This document shows, one piece after another, positions 51,899 through 60,052 of a stretch of 64,000 nucleotides of DNA (position 1 is the first letter of the stretch; each line of letters opens with the position of its first letter). Where the stretch lies: NCBI GenBank assembly GCA_028714855.1, contig JAQTLP010000004.1, positions 1 to 64,000 of the forward strand, read 5' to 3'. This DNA is from Phycisphaerae bacterium (GTDB taxonomy: Bacteria > Planctomycetota > Phycisphaerae > Sedimentisphaerales > Anaerobacaceae). Position numbers and translations under genes: made by a program. The notes under the pieces were generated by a model. It made no database searches and had not been told where the DNA came from. It worked only from the letters and a program-made list of their open reading frames with translations.

Positions 51899-53104
51899 CT
51901 AATCTTGTCCCGGCTCGGTGCTCTCCAGCCATTTGTCGGCGAATTCAGCAAAGTCGGCAAAGTCCTCTTTGCAGTCTTCATTTAAATCACCGGGCAAATG
52001 CAGCGCCCCTAAATCGCCGCAATGCCGCGGTATTTCAAGCGCCCTTGCCAAGTCCGCCACGTTAAGCCTGCCATCGACCTGTTCAACACCAGGATAATGG
52101 CCGTCGTAGCTGAACGAGCCATGCTCCATATAATGCAAAGCCATCTTAAAAGGAAAACTCACCGTTATGCCTAACTGTGGATTTGTTACCCCTCCCGGCC
52201 CCATAGGCATAGTTGCTCCGCAAATATCACATATGTGCGCCCCGTATTGCGGCCCCCACCATTTATATGTTTCACCCGGTAGGGCATCCTCTTCCCACGG
52301 CAATTCCTCGATAGCAGCAGCGCACTGTTTTGCCAGTTCAATTCCGTCGGGGATAAGGTCTTTGTCTTGGTCAGCGTCGTGTAGATTGTAACCCGCTGCA
52401 AGTTCCTCGCTGTCAGCTAAAAGGTCCCCATCGAGGTCGTTGGCGTCGGGGGCTAACTGGTTCGAGTCGACAACATAATTCAACGGCAACTGGTGCGCGT
52501 TGGGTTCATAAGGGTATCGCCGTTCAAGCGCCCTCATTAAAAGCGCTACATTAAGTCTTCCCTCGACAGGTTCAACGTAGTAACCGTCGTAGCTGAACGA
52601 GCCATGCTCCATATAATGCAGTGCCAGCTTAAAATCAAAACTCACCGTTATGCCTAACTTTGGATTTGTTACCCCTCCCGGCCCCATAACCACAGTTGCT
52701 CCGCAAATATCACATGTGTGCAGACCCATTTGCGGACTCCACCATTTATATGTTTCGTTCGGACCAGCTTCATTTTCCCACGGTAGGTTGTTGATATCAG
52801 TTGCGCAAAGTTTTGCTAATTCGACGCCGTCAGGTATTCCGTTGCGGTTCTCGTCAGCCTTGAATGCACGGTAGCCAATCGCAAGTTCTTCTTTATTGGC
52901 GAGCAAATCCGCGTCTGCATCCTGGCTGACAGGCAGTTCGTGCGGGTCAGGCGTATATGCAGCGAGGGCTTTATTTACCCCTGCAACTGACCCTAAAGCA
53001 ATTACAGCGGCGGTGCCGGCTGCAAGAGCGCGTTTCTTGAACCTTTCTTCCCGCTTAGATTGTTCTCTAATATGTCTTTGATGTGCCCTTCTTAACTTCC
53101 TCAT
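51899..53104 (-). CDS. Secreted protein with two CxxC repeats and a dockerin-like end
   Basis: A 401-residue secreted protein. After a basic start, hydrophobic residues about 27-47 resemble a Tat- or Sec-type signal ending near NKALAAY. Two tandem copies of a 161-residue unit follow. Each has a calcium-loop-like part (DLDGDLLADSEEL; DQDKDLIPDGIELAK), a Trp-rich YKWW segment, a CDICGA pair and ALHYMEHGSFSYDG. The C terminus (about 375-395) has GDLNEDCKEDFADFAEFADKW, a single dockerin-like half. The function is unknown. Such metal-rich secreted proteins are frequent in planctomycetes. AGGAGG precedes the ATG. Confidence 0.75.
   Translation of the reverse strand: MRKLRRAHQRHIREQSKREERFKKRALAAGTAAVIALGSVAGVNKALAAYTPDPHELPVSQDADADLLANKEELAIGYRAFKADENRNGIPDGVELAKLCATDINNLPWENEAGPNETYKWWSPQMGLHTCDICGATVVMGPGGVTNPKLGITVSFDFKLALHYMEHGSFSYDGYYVEPVEGRLNVALLMRALERRYPYEPNAHQLPLNYVVDSNQLAPDANDLDGDLLADSEELAAGYNLHDADQDKDLIPDGIELAKQCAAAIEELPWEEDALPGETYKWWGPQYGAHICDICGATMPMGPGGVTNPQLGITVSFPFKMALHYMEHGSFSYDGHYPGVEQVDGRLNVADLARALEIPRHCGDLGALHLPGDLNEDCKEDFADFAEFADKWLESTEPGQD
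52101..52270 (-). repeat. Tandem duplication within the CxxC protein gene, copy A
   Basis: These bases recur at 52584-52753, exactly 483 bases (161 codons) away, with only scattered substitutions. Stretches include GTAGCTGAACGAGCCATGCT and GTTACCCCTCCCGGCCCCAT. The close DNA match, including silent sites, marks a recent tandem duplication. Confidence 0.85.
52584..52753 (-). repeat. Tandem duplication within the CxxC protein gene, copy B
   Basis: Partner of 52101-52270. The flanking parts of each unit are less alike, so gene conversion or selection may keep the CDICGA-HYMEHG core uniform. Confidence 0.85.
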
Positions 53105-53215
53105 TTTTGTAACCTCCTAAAATAGCTTAACCCTTAAATTACCCCTTATCACAATACCCCCCAAAAGTCAAGAGAAAACCAGTATTAATTTAGTTTCCCC
53201 TGTCCCCATTTTTTT

Positions 53216-53263
53216 ACTCATCCACTCATCCACTCATTCACGCATCCCCTCATCTACTCATTT
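53216..53263. repeat. 8-base tandem repeat (ACTCATCC type), solo copy
   Basis: Six units in a row: ACTCATCC, ACTCATCC, ACTCATTC, ACGCATCC, CCTCATCT, ACTCATTT. The reverse complement, GGATGAGT, is the unit that bounds the four-helix gene at 27726. No four-helix gene is present here, so this may be an empty or target site. Confidence 0.75.
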
Positions 53264-53273
53264 ACTTTCTGTC

Positions 53274-53373
53274 TTTTTTTCACAACTTTACATACATTCT
53301 TCACACTTTTATGTACATTTTTCGCAATTTCGTGCGCATTTTTACCAATTCTTACGCAAATTGAACGTATTTT
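53274..53373. other. Helically phased T-tracts (predicted curved DNA), second locus
   Basis: After a run of seven T at 53274, T-tracts start near 53287, 53297, 53307, 53318, 53328, 53339, 53349, 53361 and 53370, a step of about 10.4 bases. The tract lies just beyond the stop of the S8 peptidase gene and before the CxxC protein gene. The rest of 53105-53427 holds only the 8-base array and a T-rich lead-in. Confidence 0.7.
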
Positions 53374-53427
53374 AACCGCTTAAAGATTGCCTATTTTATC
53401 TATTTAACGTGAATTATTTTGACTTGT

Positions 53428-55155
53428 TTATTTTGTTGTGTACCAGTCGGCTATGTCGTCTTTGTGCTTGAGTATGATTTCGAAATCTTCCTTATCTATT
53501 GTGCCGTCAGCATTTATATCGCCGAGCAGGTAATTTTTGGGTGATTTTGCACTGGTCAGCAAGTTATCAATAAGAATAGTAAGGTCCAAATTATTGACAA
53601 TGCCATCAGCATTTAGGTCATACAACAGTATGTTGTCATTATCTTGTTTAGTGACATTCCACGCCAAGCCGTAACGCTGGTTTGTTTGTATCTCATCGGT
53701 ATCACTGGAGGTGACGACAAGCTCGTAATTTGTGATATTTGCATCGGCCTTGCAATAAATATGCTCGACGTTATCGACTTTGCTGTCGCTGTAATCGAGC
53801 AGATAGGTATTGTTGGGTTCATCTGTATCAACAGCCCAGAGTTCAAGCCGAAGGTCAGCATCTTCATCCGGCATCGGGTCAAAAGGATAAACGTCGCTGA
53901 AATGCTTGTTCCATACGACCGTGGCGGTAATAAAGTTTTCGTTCGGTTCCGGGAGGGTGATTTTGTAGATGTTTTCCGGGGTCTTACTTTCAAGCTGGTT
54001 ATTGTCCCATCCGAGGGTGGGGACAGCAGACAGGCCGGGCTTGGTCTGGCCTGCGATTAGATTTCTATATGCGCCAACGGCGTTTAACATTCCGGCACCC
54101 TGGAGAAAATCCAACGGCGCCTCGTGGTCATCGTCTTTTTCAAGTTTGCCTTTATGCCAGTAGGGCAGTTTCTTTGCCGAATTCAGCAGGATAGCTTTCA
54201 TTACGCAGTTTCCGCCTTCTTTTGCGACAGCGGGGCTTAAATCCATGTCTCCTTTGGCCTTTTGAACGAGCAGGCCGATTGCTCCTGCGACGATGGGCGT
54301 TGAGAAGCTTGACCAGTTGCCGGTCGGTTCGTAGCGGCCTGGGTCATTTGCATCGGCTGCCAGGCAGTTGCCGGGAGCGACGATATCGGGTTTGCATCGT
54401 CCCTCTGCGGTCGGCCCTAGGCTCGAATTCTCCGGGTAAGCGAGCGAGAAGTGCGATAATTTATCTGCGAGATTTTCGGCGTTTACGGAGTTAATGACTC
54501 CGACACCAATAGCATTGGAGCCGGCGCCTGGGTAAAGCAGGGGGTCGAAAGCGTCTGAGCCGTTTCCTATGCCGGCCACGACAATAATGCCGTCCTGCTC
54601 AGCCATTGCTTCCATTCCTCTTGTCCACCAGTCTTCAAACTGAGTGCCGAAGCTGGCGGTTACAATGTCCGCATCAGGCGGCGAGTGAGGAAAGATATTA
54701 TTAGTTAAAAAATACCAAAATTCATAGTTATCAGCCTGGGCCTGTGGTGCAGCCCCCTGATAGTGGAATTGCCCCAGCTGTGGATTATAGGCATTGAGGT
54801 CTTCGCCGAGCAGTATGGAGCAGATAGCTGTTGAGTGGGGCGATATGTCGGCTGCAGGTTCGGCCTGGTCTATGAAATTTAGCTGTTTGTCTTTGAAGCA
54901 GCTATGCTCGATGCTTGGCTGGTAGTCATTTTGGGGTTCGCCGTCAATATAAGTATTACTTCGACAGATGACGGCGAATTTGACGCCGGCGCCTGTCAGG
55001 TTGGGGTCTAATTGCCTTAGCGTATAAATCCCGCTGAAATCTAATCCCTGCGGCTGCAGTACTTCGTCTGCAGCGACAGCGCTACCGGCCGCCAGCGAAA
55101 CTACAATGCCGGCGAACAGACAAAGGCCAAATCTTTTTTCAACACCACAACCCAT
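53428..55155 (-). CDS. S8 subtilase-like protein with dockerin, likely inactive
   Basis: A 575-residue secreted protein with a signal peptide (to about residue 29). The subtilase domain (about 50-370) has His107 (PHSTAICSILLGED), the oxyanion Asn198 (VVAGIGNGS) and Ser283 (WSSFSTPIVAG). The Asp motif that normally reads VAVIDTG reads FAVICRS, with Cys64 at the catalytic Asp position. A beta-rich domain follows (about 370-500), then a type I dockerin (about 505-570) with two calcium loops, DLNADGIVNNLDL and DINADGTIDKEDF. Unless another Asp substitutes, the protease is inactive or altered. The ATG follows GGGGGAG. Confidence 0.85.
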   Translation of the reverse strand: MGCGVEKRFGLCLFAGIVVSLAAGSAVAADEVLQPQGLDFSGIYTLRQLDPNLTGAGVKFAVICRSNTYIDGEPQNDYQPSIEHSCFKDKQLNFIDQAEPAADISPHSTAICSILLGEDLNAYNPQLGQFHYQGAAPQAQADNYEFWYFLTNNIFPHSPPDADIVTASFGTQFEDWWTRGMEAMAEQDGIIVVAGIGNGSDAFDPLLYPGAGSNAIGVGVINSVNAENLADKLSHFSLAYPENSSLGPTAEGRCKPDIVAPGNCLAADANDPGRYEPTGNWSSFSTPIVAGAIGLLVQKAKGDMDLSPAVAKEGGNCVMKAILLNSAKKLPYWHKGKLEKDDDHEAPLDFLQGAGMLNAVGAYRNLIAGQTKPGLSAVPTLGWDNNQLESKTPENIYKITLPEPNENFITATVVWNKHFSDVYPFDPMPDEDADLRLELWAVDTDEPNNTYLLDYSDSKVDNVEHIYCKADANITNYELVVTSSDTDEIQTNQRYGLAWNVTKQDNDNILLYDLNADGIVNNLDLTILIDNLLTSAKSPKNYLLGDINADGTIDKEDFEIILKHKDDIADWYTTK

Positions 55156-55250
55156 TCCGCTCCCCCGGAAATATTGGTTAGAATCGGAAAGGCAGAAAGC
55201 AGCTTCTCATCACGTTGCGGATAGTAAGTCTGCCCCCGAAATATGTCATT

Positions 55251-55279
55251 ATGATACCATAAATGGGTTTCCTTTTCAA
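55251..55279 (-). promoter_or_regulatory. Promoter of the S8-like gene
   Basis: On the minus strand TTGAAA (55279-55274) and TATCAT (55256-55251) are 17 bases apart. It sits about 95 bases before the start codon. The pyrR promoter is divergent, about 70 bases away. Confidence 0.6.
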
Positions 55280-55349
55280 GTAAAATACCTGCAAAATATG
55301 GCGATTTCAGTATTGAAAATGCGGTTTTTGAAAAGTTAGTGCAGAAATC

Positions 55350-55378
55350 TTGCCTTTATAGGGCGTAGTTGTTATACT
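55350..55378 (+). promoter_or_regulatory. Promoter of the pyrimidine operon
   Basis: TTGCCT (55350-55355) and TATACT (55373-55378) with a 17-base spacer. The start codon of pyrR is 33 bases past the -10 box, so the leader is only about 25 bases. That is too short for a PyrR attenuator. Confidence 0.65.
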
Positions 55379-55411
55379 CTATGCGATTTTGGCCAAGGGA
55401 TTGCCGTAAAT

Positions 55412-55939
55412 ATGAAAGTAATTTTGAATTCCGAACAAATCGAGCAGATTCTCAAGGATTTGACAAGCCGTATTATTTCCGAAACCCCGCCCGAATTGGC
55501 TCTTGCCGTAATTGGTATTCGCAGCAGAGGAGAGGTTCTCGCCCAGAGGCTGTCGGGCCGATTGTCGGAGGAGCTTGGCAGGGATGTTCCATGCGGGGTC
55601 CTCGACATCACACTTTACCGGGACGATTTAAATTCACCGCGCAGCGATGCTCAGCCACAGGTGCGAACTACTGAAATCGGTTTCGATATAGACGAAAAAA
55701 TAGTTATTTTAGTCGATGATGTTTTATATACGGGGCGCTCGACGCGCGCGGCGATGGATGCCCTTATAGATTTGGGCAGACCGAAGGCGATTAAATTGGC
55801 GGTGCTTGTTGACAGGGCGGGAAGGGAATTTCCGATACAGGCGGATTACGCCGGTTACAGAGCAGATGTTGAACCGGGCGAATCGGTGCAGGTTTTTCTT
55901 TCTGAATCGGACGGCAAGGAAGAAGTCGTTATCGGGTAG
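55412..55939 (+). CDS. pyrR: Pyrimidine regulator / uracil phosphoribosyltransferase PyrR
   Basis: PyrR binds pyr mRNA in response to UMP and UTP, and also makes UMP from uracil and PRPP. 175 residues, normal. The PRPP-binding loop is VILVDDVLYTGRSTRAAMDAL. AVIGIRSRGEVLAQRL, LDITLYRDDL and VDRAGREFPIQADYAG are PyrR-specific. It heads pyrR-pyrB-pyrC with a 3-base gap to pyrB. With no room for a leader terminator, control may be by blocking translation, as in some actinobacteria, or PyrR may act only as an enzyme (inference). Confidence 0.93.
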   Translation: MKVILNSEQIEQILKDLTSRIISETPPELALAVIGIRSRGEVLAQRLSGRLSEELGRDVPCGVLDITLYRDDLNSPRSDAQPQVRTTEIGFDIDEKIVILVDDVLYTGRSTRAAMDALIDLGRPKAIKLAVLVDRAGREFPIQADYAGYRADVEPGESVQVFLSESDGKEEVVIG

Positions 55940-55942
55940 ATT

Positions 55943-56902
55943 ATGGCGTTAATAAGAAAAAGTAAACAATTCCAGTGGCAGCACAAGCATTTACTTGGCT
56001 TACGAGATTTGAGCGCGGAGGAAATTACATATATTCTCGACACGGCCAAAGGTTTCGAGGTGATAAGCACGCGGTCGGTGAAAAAGGCGCCGCCTCTGCG
56101 TGGTAAGGTTGTCTGTAATCTGTTTTTTGAAGACAGCACGCGGACGCGAAACAGCTTTACCCTGGCGGCGAGCCGATTAAGCGCCGATGTTATAGAGTTT
56201 ACCGAGAAGGTTAGCTCTGTCAGTAAGGGCGAGACGCTTTTAGATACGGCCAGGAACCTGGAGGCGATGGGGATTGATATTGTTGTGATTCGGCATAATG
56301 CCGGCGGAGCGTCGAAATTCCTGAGCAGGAATATTAACGCTTGCGTAATAAACGCCGGCGACGGTTACTGCGAGCACCCCACACAGGGTCTTTTGGATGT
56401 TTATACCATTCGCAAACATAAAGGTACTCTCAAAGGTTTGAAGATAGCAATTGTCGGCGATATTGCCCACTCGCGCGTCGCCCGTAGCTGTATGTGGGCG
56501 ATGACAAAGCTCGGCGCCGAAGTGATATTCGTCGGCCCGCCGACGCTTATGCCGGCGCAGGTCGACAAGCTGCCGGTCAGTGTAAGCTATTCACTCGATG
56601 ATGTCATCGAAAAGGTTGACGTGATAAATATGCTTCGGATTCAGTTCGAGCGGCTCGGCGGCAATCCTTTTCCTTCGGTGCGGGAATACTCACATTATTT
56701 CGGCCTGACGGTGGAGCGTATGAAAAAAGCGAAACCCGATATTCTGGTTATGCACCCTGGGCCGATTAACAGGGGCCTTGAGATGGAAAGCGAGGTGGCC
56801 GACGGCTCGAACAGCGTTATCCTCGAACAGGTTACAAATGGTCTGGCTGTGAGAATGGCGGTCTTGTTCCTGGTCAATCAGGCGGCAGCAATACAAGGAT
56901 GA
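55943..56902 (+). CDS. pyrB: Aspartate carbamoyltransferase, catalytic chain
   Basis: Second step of UMP synthesis: carbamoyl phosphate plus aspartate gives carbamoyl aspartate. 319 residues. The carbamoyl-phosphate motif is FFEDSTRTRNSFTLAASRL. EKVSSVSKGETLLDT, HNAGGASKFL, EHPTQGLLDVYTI and VMHPGPINRGLEME are all present. No pyrI regulatory chain is nearby, so it is the unregulated type, probably a trimer or a complex with dihydroorotase, which is encoded next. Confidence 0.95.
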   Translation: MALIRKSKQFQWQHKHLLGLRDLSAEEITYILDTAKGFEVISTRSVKKAPPLRGKVVCNLFFEDSTRTRNSFTLAASRLSADVIEFTEKVSSVSKGETLLDTARNLEAMGIDIVVIRHNAGGASKFLSRNINACVINAGDGYCEHPTQGLLDVYTIRKHKGTLKGLKIAIVGDIAHSRVARSCMWAMTKLGAEVIFVGPPTLMPAQVDKLPVSVSYSLDDVIEKVDVINMLRIQFERLGGNPFPSVREYSHYFGLTVERMKKAKPDILVMHPGPINRGLEMESEVADGSNSVILEQVTNGLAVRMAVLFLVNQAAAIQG

Positions 56903-56917
56903 TTATTCGCAATTAAT

Positions 56918-58198
56918 ATGGGTGAATTATTAATAAAAAACGGCAGGGTAATAGACCCTGCGAACAGCATCGACAGGCAATGCGATATTCTTATTGTCGG
57001 TAACGACATTGCCGAGGTCGGAAAAATCAAAAAAGACGCAGAGGCGGTTGTCGATGCGGCAGGTAAGTTAGTAGTGCCGGGCTTGATTGATATGCACGTT
57101 CATTTCCGTGAGCCGGGCGACGAAGAAGAAGAGACGATAGCGAGCGGCTCAGCGGCGGCTGTGGCGGCAGGTTTTACTTCGGTTGTTTGTATGCCGAATA
57201 CAAAGCCTCCCATCGAAAACGAAACCGATGTCGAGTACGTTCACCGAAAGGCGCGCCAGACGAGGAAGACGCACGTTTATACGATGGGGGCCATTACCAA
57301 AGGCCTTAATGGAGTTGAGCTTGCGGAGATGGGGTTTATGGCTGAAGCCGGCGCCGTCGGTTTTACCGATGACGGCAACGGTGTTCAGGACCCGTCGGTT
57401 ATGCTGCGGGCTTTGAAATACGCCGCTATGTTCGACGTAGTAATAGCACAGCATTGTCAGGACAATAGTTTCGCCGGCAATGGTGTTATGAATTCCGGAT
57501 ACTATTCGACCATACTGGGGCTGCCCGGGATTGACCCTCTGGCTGAAGAGGCGATGCTTTGGCGGGATATTCAGCTTGTTAAAAAAACAGGGGTTCGCTA
57601 TCACGCTCAGCATATATCCACGGCCGGTTCGGTTAAGCTGATAAGAGCCGCCAAGAAAGATTCTTTGCCGATTACCTGTGAAGTAACGCCGCATCATTTG
57701 CTTTTAACTGAAGAAAGCTGCGCCGAATACGACACCAACTACAAAGTCAATCCTCCGCTGCGGACAGCCAAAGACATCGAGGCGTTGAAAGAAGCGATTG
57801 CCGAGGGATTGGTTGACGCTCTGGCGACTGACCATGCGCCGCATTTGAAAAGCGAAAAGGAACTGGAATTTTTAACCGCGCCTTTCGGCATAGCAAGTTT
57901 GGAATGCGCATTAGCCCTTTATGTTAAGGCGCTGATTGAGCCGGGCATTTTGGATTGGCCGAGACTTATCAGGCTGATGACGGCAGGGCCTGCGAGGATA
58001 ATAGGCGTTGACAAAGGCACGCTGGGCAAAGGCAGACAGGGCGATGTTACCATTATCGACCCGGATGCCGAGTATGTAATAGACGTAAATAAATTCCGCT
58101 CCAAAAGCAGAAACTGTCCCTACCACGGCTGGGCCGTCAAAGGCAGGGTTGAAAAGACAATCGTCGGCGGCGAGATAAGATTTTCTGTGGATAGCTGA
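56918..58198 (+). CDS. pyrC: Dihydroorotase, class I
   Basis: Third step of UMP synthesis: closes carbamoyl aspartate to dihydroorotate. 426 residues. Metal ligands are seen in DMHVHFREPG (HxH), FTDDGNGVQDPS, a His in IAQHCQDNS, HAQHIST, and ATDHAPH (Asp). AGFTSVVCMPNTKPP and CEVTPHHLLLTEE are class I signatures. In class I enzymes it often forms a complex with PyrB, in agreement with the adjacent genes. The NYN gene follows after 4 bases. Confidence 0.94.
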   Translation: MGELLIKNGRVIDPANSIDRQCDILIVGNDIAEVGKIKKDAEAVVDAAGKLVVPGLIDMHVHFREPGDEEEETIASGSAAAVAAGFTSVVCMPNTKPPIENETDVEYVHRKARQTRKTHVYTMGAITKGLNGVELAEMGFMAEAGAVGFTDDGNGVQDPSVMLRALKYAAMFDVVIAQHCQDNSFAGNGVMNSGYYSTILGLPGIDPLAEEAMLWRDIQLVKKTGVRYHAQHISTAGSVKLIRAAKKDSLPITCEVTPHHLLLTEESCAEYDTNYKVNPPLRTAKDIEALKEAIAEGLVDALATDHAPHLKSEKELEFLTAPFGIASLECALALYVKALIEPGILDWPRLIRLMTAGPARIIGVDKGTLGKGRQGDVTIIDPDAEYVIDVNKFRSKSRNCPYHGWAVKGRVEKTIVGGEIRFSVDS

Positions 58199-58202
58199 TA
58201 GA

Positions 58203-58676
58203 ATGCCGTTTATTATCGATGGTTATAATCTGCTGCATTTTATTCAAAAGACGAGTGAGGACTTTGGAGCAATCACCGATGTTCAGTTTTGCCGTGTTAT
58301 AAGCGGGTATTTGAGACTTGTTAACGAAAAAGGTGAAATTGTCTTCGACGGCACCGGGCCGCGGGACAAATGTGGTTTTGATAATATCAGCAATTTGGAG
58401 GTTTTTTTCGCAGGTCTGCGAAGTGACGCCGACACGGTAATCGAAGACAAGATAAAAGCGAGCACCGCACCGAGGAGGCTGACAATTGTCAGCAGTGACA
58501 GGAGGCTGCGTGATGCAGCGAGAAAAAGAAGAGCAACGGTTGTAAAGTCGCAGGTTTTCTGGGATAATGTCGGTAAGCAGTTAAGCCGCAAAGCTAAGGT
58601 AAAAGAACCGAGAGCAAAACGTGAAGGTCTCAGCGAGGGTGAAACCGAGCAATGGCTGAAAATTTTTGACCTTTAA
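58203..58676 (+). CDS. NYN-domain (YacP/Rae1-like) ribonuclease
   Basis: A 157-residue PIN-like NYN nuclease of the YacP/Rae1 group. Rae1 in Bacillus cleaves mRNA on the ribosome. Motifs are PFIIDGYNLLHF at the N terminus, VFDGTGP, DADTVIEDKIKAS and the IVSSDRRLRDAARKRRATVV segment. The acidic residues in these give the metal site. A C-terminal basic tail (KAKVKEPRAKREG) may bind RNA. It starts 4 bases after pyrC, yet has no known link to pyrimidines. Confidence 0.87.
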   Translation: MPFIIDGYNLLHFIQKTSEDFGAITDVQFCRVISGYLRLVNEKGEIVFDGTGPRDKCGFDNISNLEVFFAGLRSDADTVIEDKIKASTAPRRLTIVSSDRRLRDAARKRRATVVKSQVFWDNVGKQLSRKAKVKEPRAKREGLSEGETEQWLKIFDL

Positions 58677-58715
58677 ATGATTTAGAGAATTCAGGTTTAA
58701 GTAGGAGTAAGAACA

Positions 58716-59744
58716 ATGACTAATGAGCAATGGAAACAATTGGTAAGTGTAATAAAAGGCGAAGTCATCGACCCTCTGCCGGTGGGTTTTATCATCGATA
58801 GTCCCTGGCTGCCCGGCTGGGCGGGAATAACTACCCTCGATTATTATACTAATGAGCAGTTGTGGTTCGATATGAATATGAAAGCCATCAGGGAGTTTCC
58901 GGATATAATGTTCCTTCCGGGATTCTGGTCTGAATTCGGCATGTGCACGGAGCCGTCGGCGTTCGGCTCAAAATGCACCTGGCACGAAAAGGATCTGCCT
59001 TTTGCGGATAAAATCATCAAGGATATTGCCGGTATAAGCAATATCAGCAAGCCGGACCCGACAACGGACGGCCTGCTGCCTTTTGTCCTCCATCGTCTGA
59101 AGCATTACCAGAGTAAAATTGAAAAGGAGGGGCACGCCATCAGGTTCGCGGTAGCAAGAGGGCCTTTGAACATAGCTTCGTTCCTTATGGGGACAACTGA
59201 ATTTCTAATGGCTATTAGAACCGACCCGAACGAAATCAAGACGATGCTCGATATGATAACGGATTTCATCATCGACTGGCTCAAACTCCAGATAGAAAAA
59301 ATCCCTTCAATTGACGGCATATTTGTACTCGATGATATCGTCGGCTTTATGGGAGATGAAGATTTCAGGCAGTCGGCGCTTCCGTACCTTAAGCGTATTT
59401 ACCAGTCGATAGATGTTGCCGTCAAATTTTTCCACAACGACGCCCCCGGTTTGATTTGCGCGCCGTATCTCGAGGAAATCGGCATAAACTTTTTCAATTT
59501 CAGCTTTGAGCACAGTTTAGGCCAGATGAAAGAGCTCACGAACAACAATGTAACGCTGCTCGGAAACATTCCTCCGCGTGATGTTCTTATGGCAGGTACC
59601 CCCGAGGACGTGCGCAACAGCGTCAAAACGGCCCTCGATTCGGTAGAAGACAAGAGCCATATTGTTATGAGTTGCGGCGGCGGGATACCTCAGGAAGTCT
59701 CAACGGAGAACATCGCGGCGTTTTTGGCGGCTGTTAGGGAATAG
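58716..59744 (+). CDS. Uroporphyrinogen decarboxylase-family protein
   Basis: A 342-residue (beta/alpha)8 protein of the UroD/MtaA-CmuA superfamily. The motifs of true UroD (such as RPIWxMRQAGR) are absent, so it is probably a methyltransferase-like member acting on corrinoid or methylated substrates. Late strands show NFFNFSFEHSLGQMKEL, TLLGNIPPRDVLMAGTPEDV and MSCGGGIPQEVSTENI, the usual barrel closing. AGGAG precedes the ATG. It starts 39 bases after the NYN gene. Confidence 0.8.
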   Translation: MTNEQWKQLVSVIKGEVIDPLPVGFIIDSPWLPGWAGITTLDYYTNEQLWFDMNMKAIREFPDIMFLPGFWSEFGMCTEPSAFGSKCTWHEKDLPFADKIIKDIAGISNISKPDPTTDGLLPFVLHRLKHYQSKIEKEGHAIRFAVARGPLNIASFLMGTTEFLMAIRTDPNEIKTMLDMITDFIIDWLKLQIEKIPSIDGIFVLDDIVGFMGDEDFRQSALPYLKRIYQSIDVAVKFFHNDAPGLICAPYLEEIGINFFNFSFEHSLGQMKELTNNNVTLLGNIPPRDVLMAGTPEDVRNSVKTALDSVEDKSHIVMSCGGGIPQEVSTENIAAFLAAVRE

Positions 59745-59786
59745 CCGCGGGTGGCGATTCGATTAAGTTAAGCGGGATTTTTGGTG

Positions 59787-59829
59787 ATGGCAACAGGCAG
59801 CAAGTTGGTCTTGCTGTCGTAGTTGCCAT
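59787..59829 (+). terminator. Nested hairpin after the UroD-family gene
   Basis: ATGGCAAC pairs with GTTGCCAT (8 bases). Inside, CAGCAAG pairs with CTTGCTG (7 bases) around a TTGGT loop. The segment lies 43 bases after the stop codon, upstream of the nifJ promoter. It has no T-run, so a terminator role is likely but not standard. Confidence 0.5.
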
Positions 59830-59853
59830 TTCCATTTCCGGCGAAATTTTCCA

Positions 59854-59882
59854 TTGATTAATCAGGCCAAAAGTTGTATAAA
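59854..59882 (+). promoter_or_regulatory. Promoter of nifJ
   Basis: TTGATT (59854-59859) and TATAAA (59877-59882) with a 17-base spacer. The predicted leader of about 165 bases runs through the dispersed repeat block before the start codon. Confidence 0.6.
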
Positions 59883-59957
59883 AGTTCGTTTTGGATAAGT
59901 TTGTAGGCTACCCCTGTTTTCCTGCGGATAGCAAGAAGTCGGCAAGGCCTGTAGTTT

Positions 59958-60016
59958 GTTCATAGTTCGTTGTTCATAGTTCGTTGTCAATGAACCCACA
60001 ACAACGACCTACGAAC
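59958..60016. repeat. Dispersed repeat in the nifJ leader
   Basis: Two 14-base units GTTCATAGTTCGTT in tandem (59958-59971, 59972-59985). They face an inverted form, ACAACAACGACCTACGAAC (59998-60016), so the RNA could form a long imperfect hairpin. Similar words occur at about 29255-29280. The element belongs to the dispersed family also seen near 15.4 kb. Confidence 0.65.
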
Positions 60017-60052
60017 TTAGAATTTTTCTTATCTTAGCAAAATGGAGAAGAT

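Larger units (their letters stand above)
59745..60052 (+). other. Intergenic region upstream of nifJ
   Basis: About 308 bases without a gene. It holds a nested hairpin (59787-59829), a promoter (59854-59882) and a tandem and inverted repeat block (59958-60016), listed separately. Bases 59885-59950 show nothing else. Confidence 0.7.
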
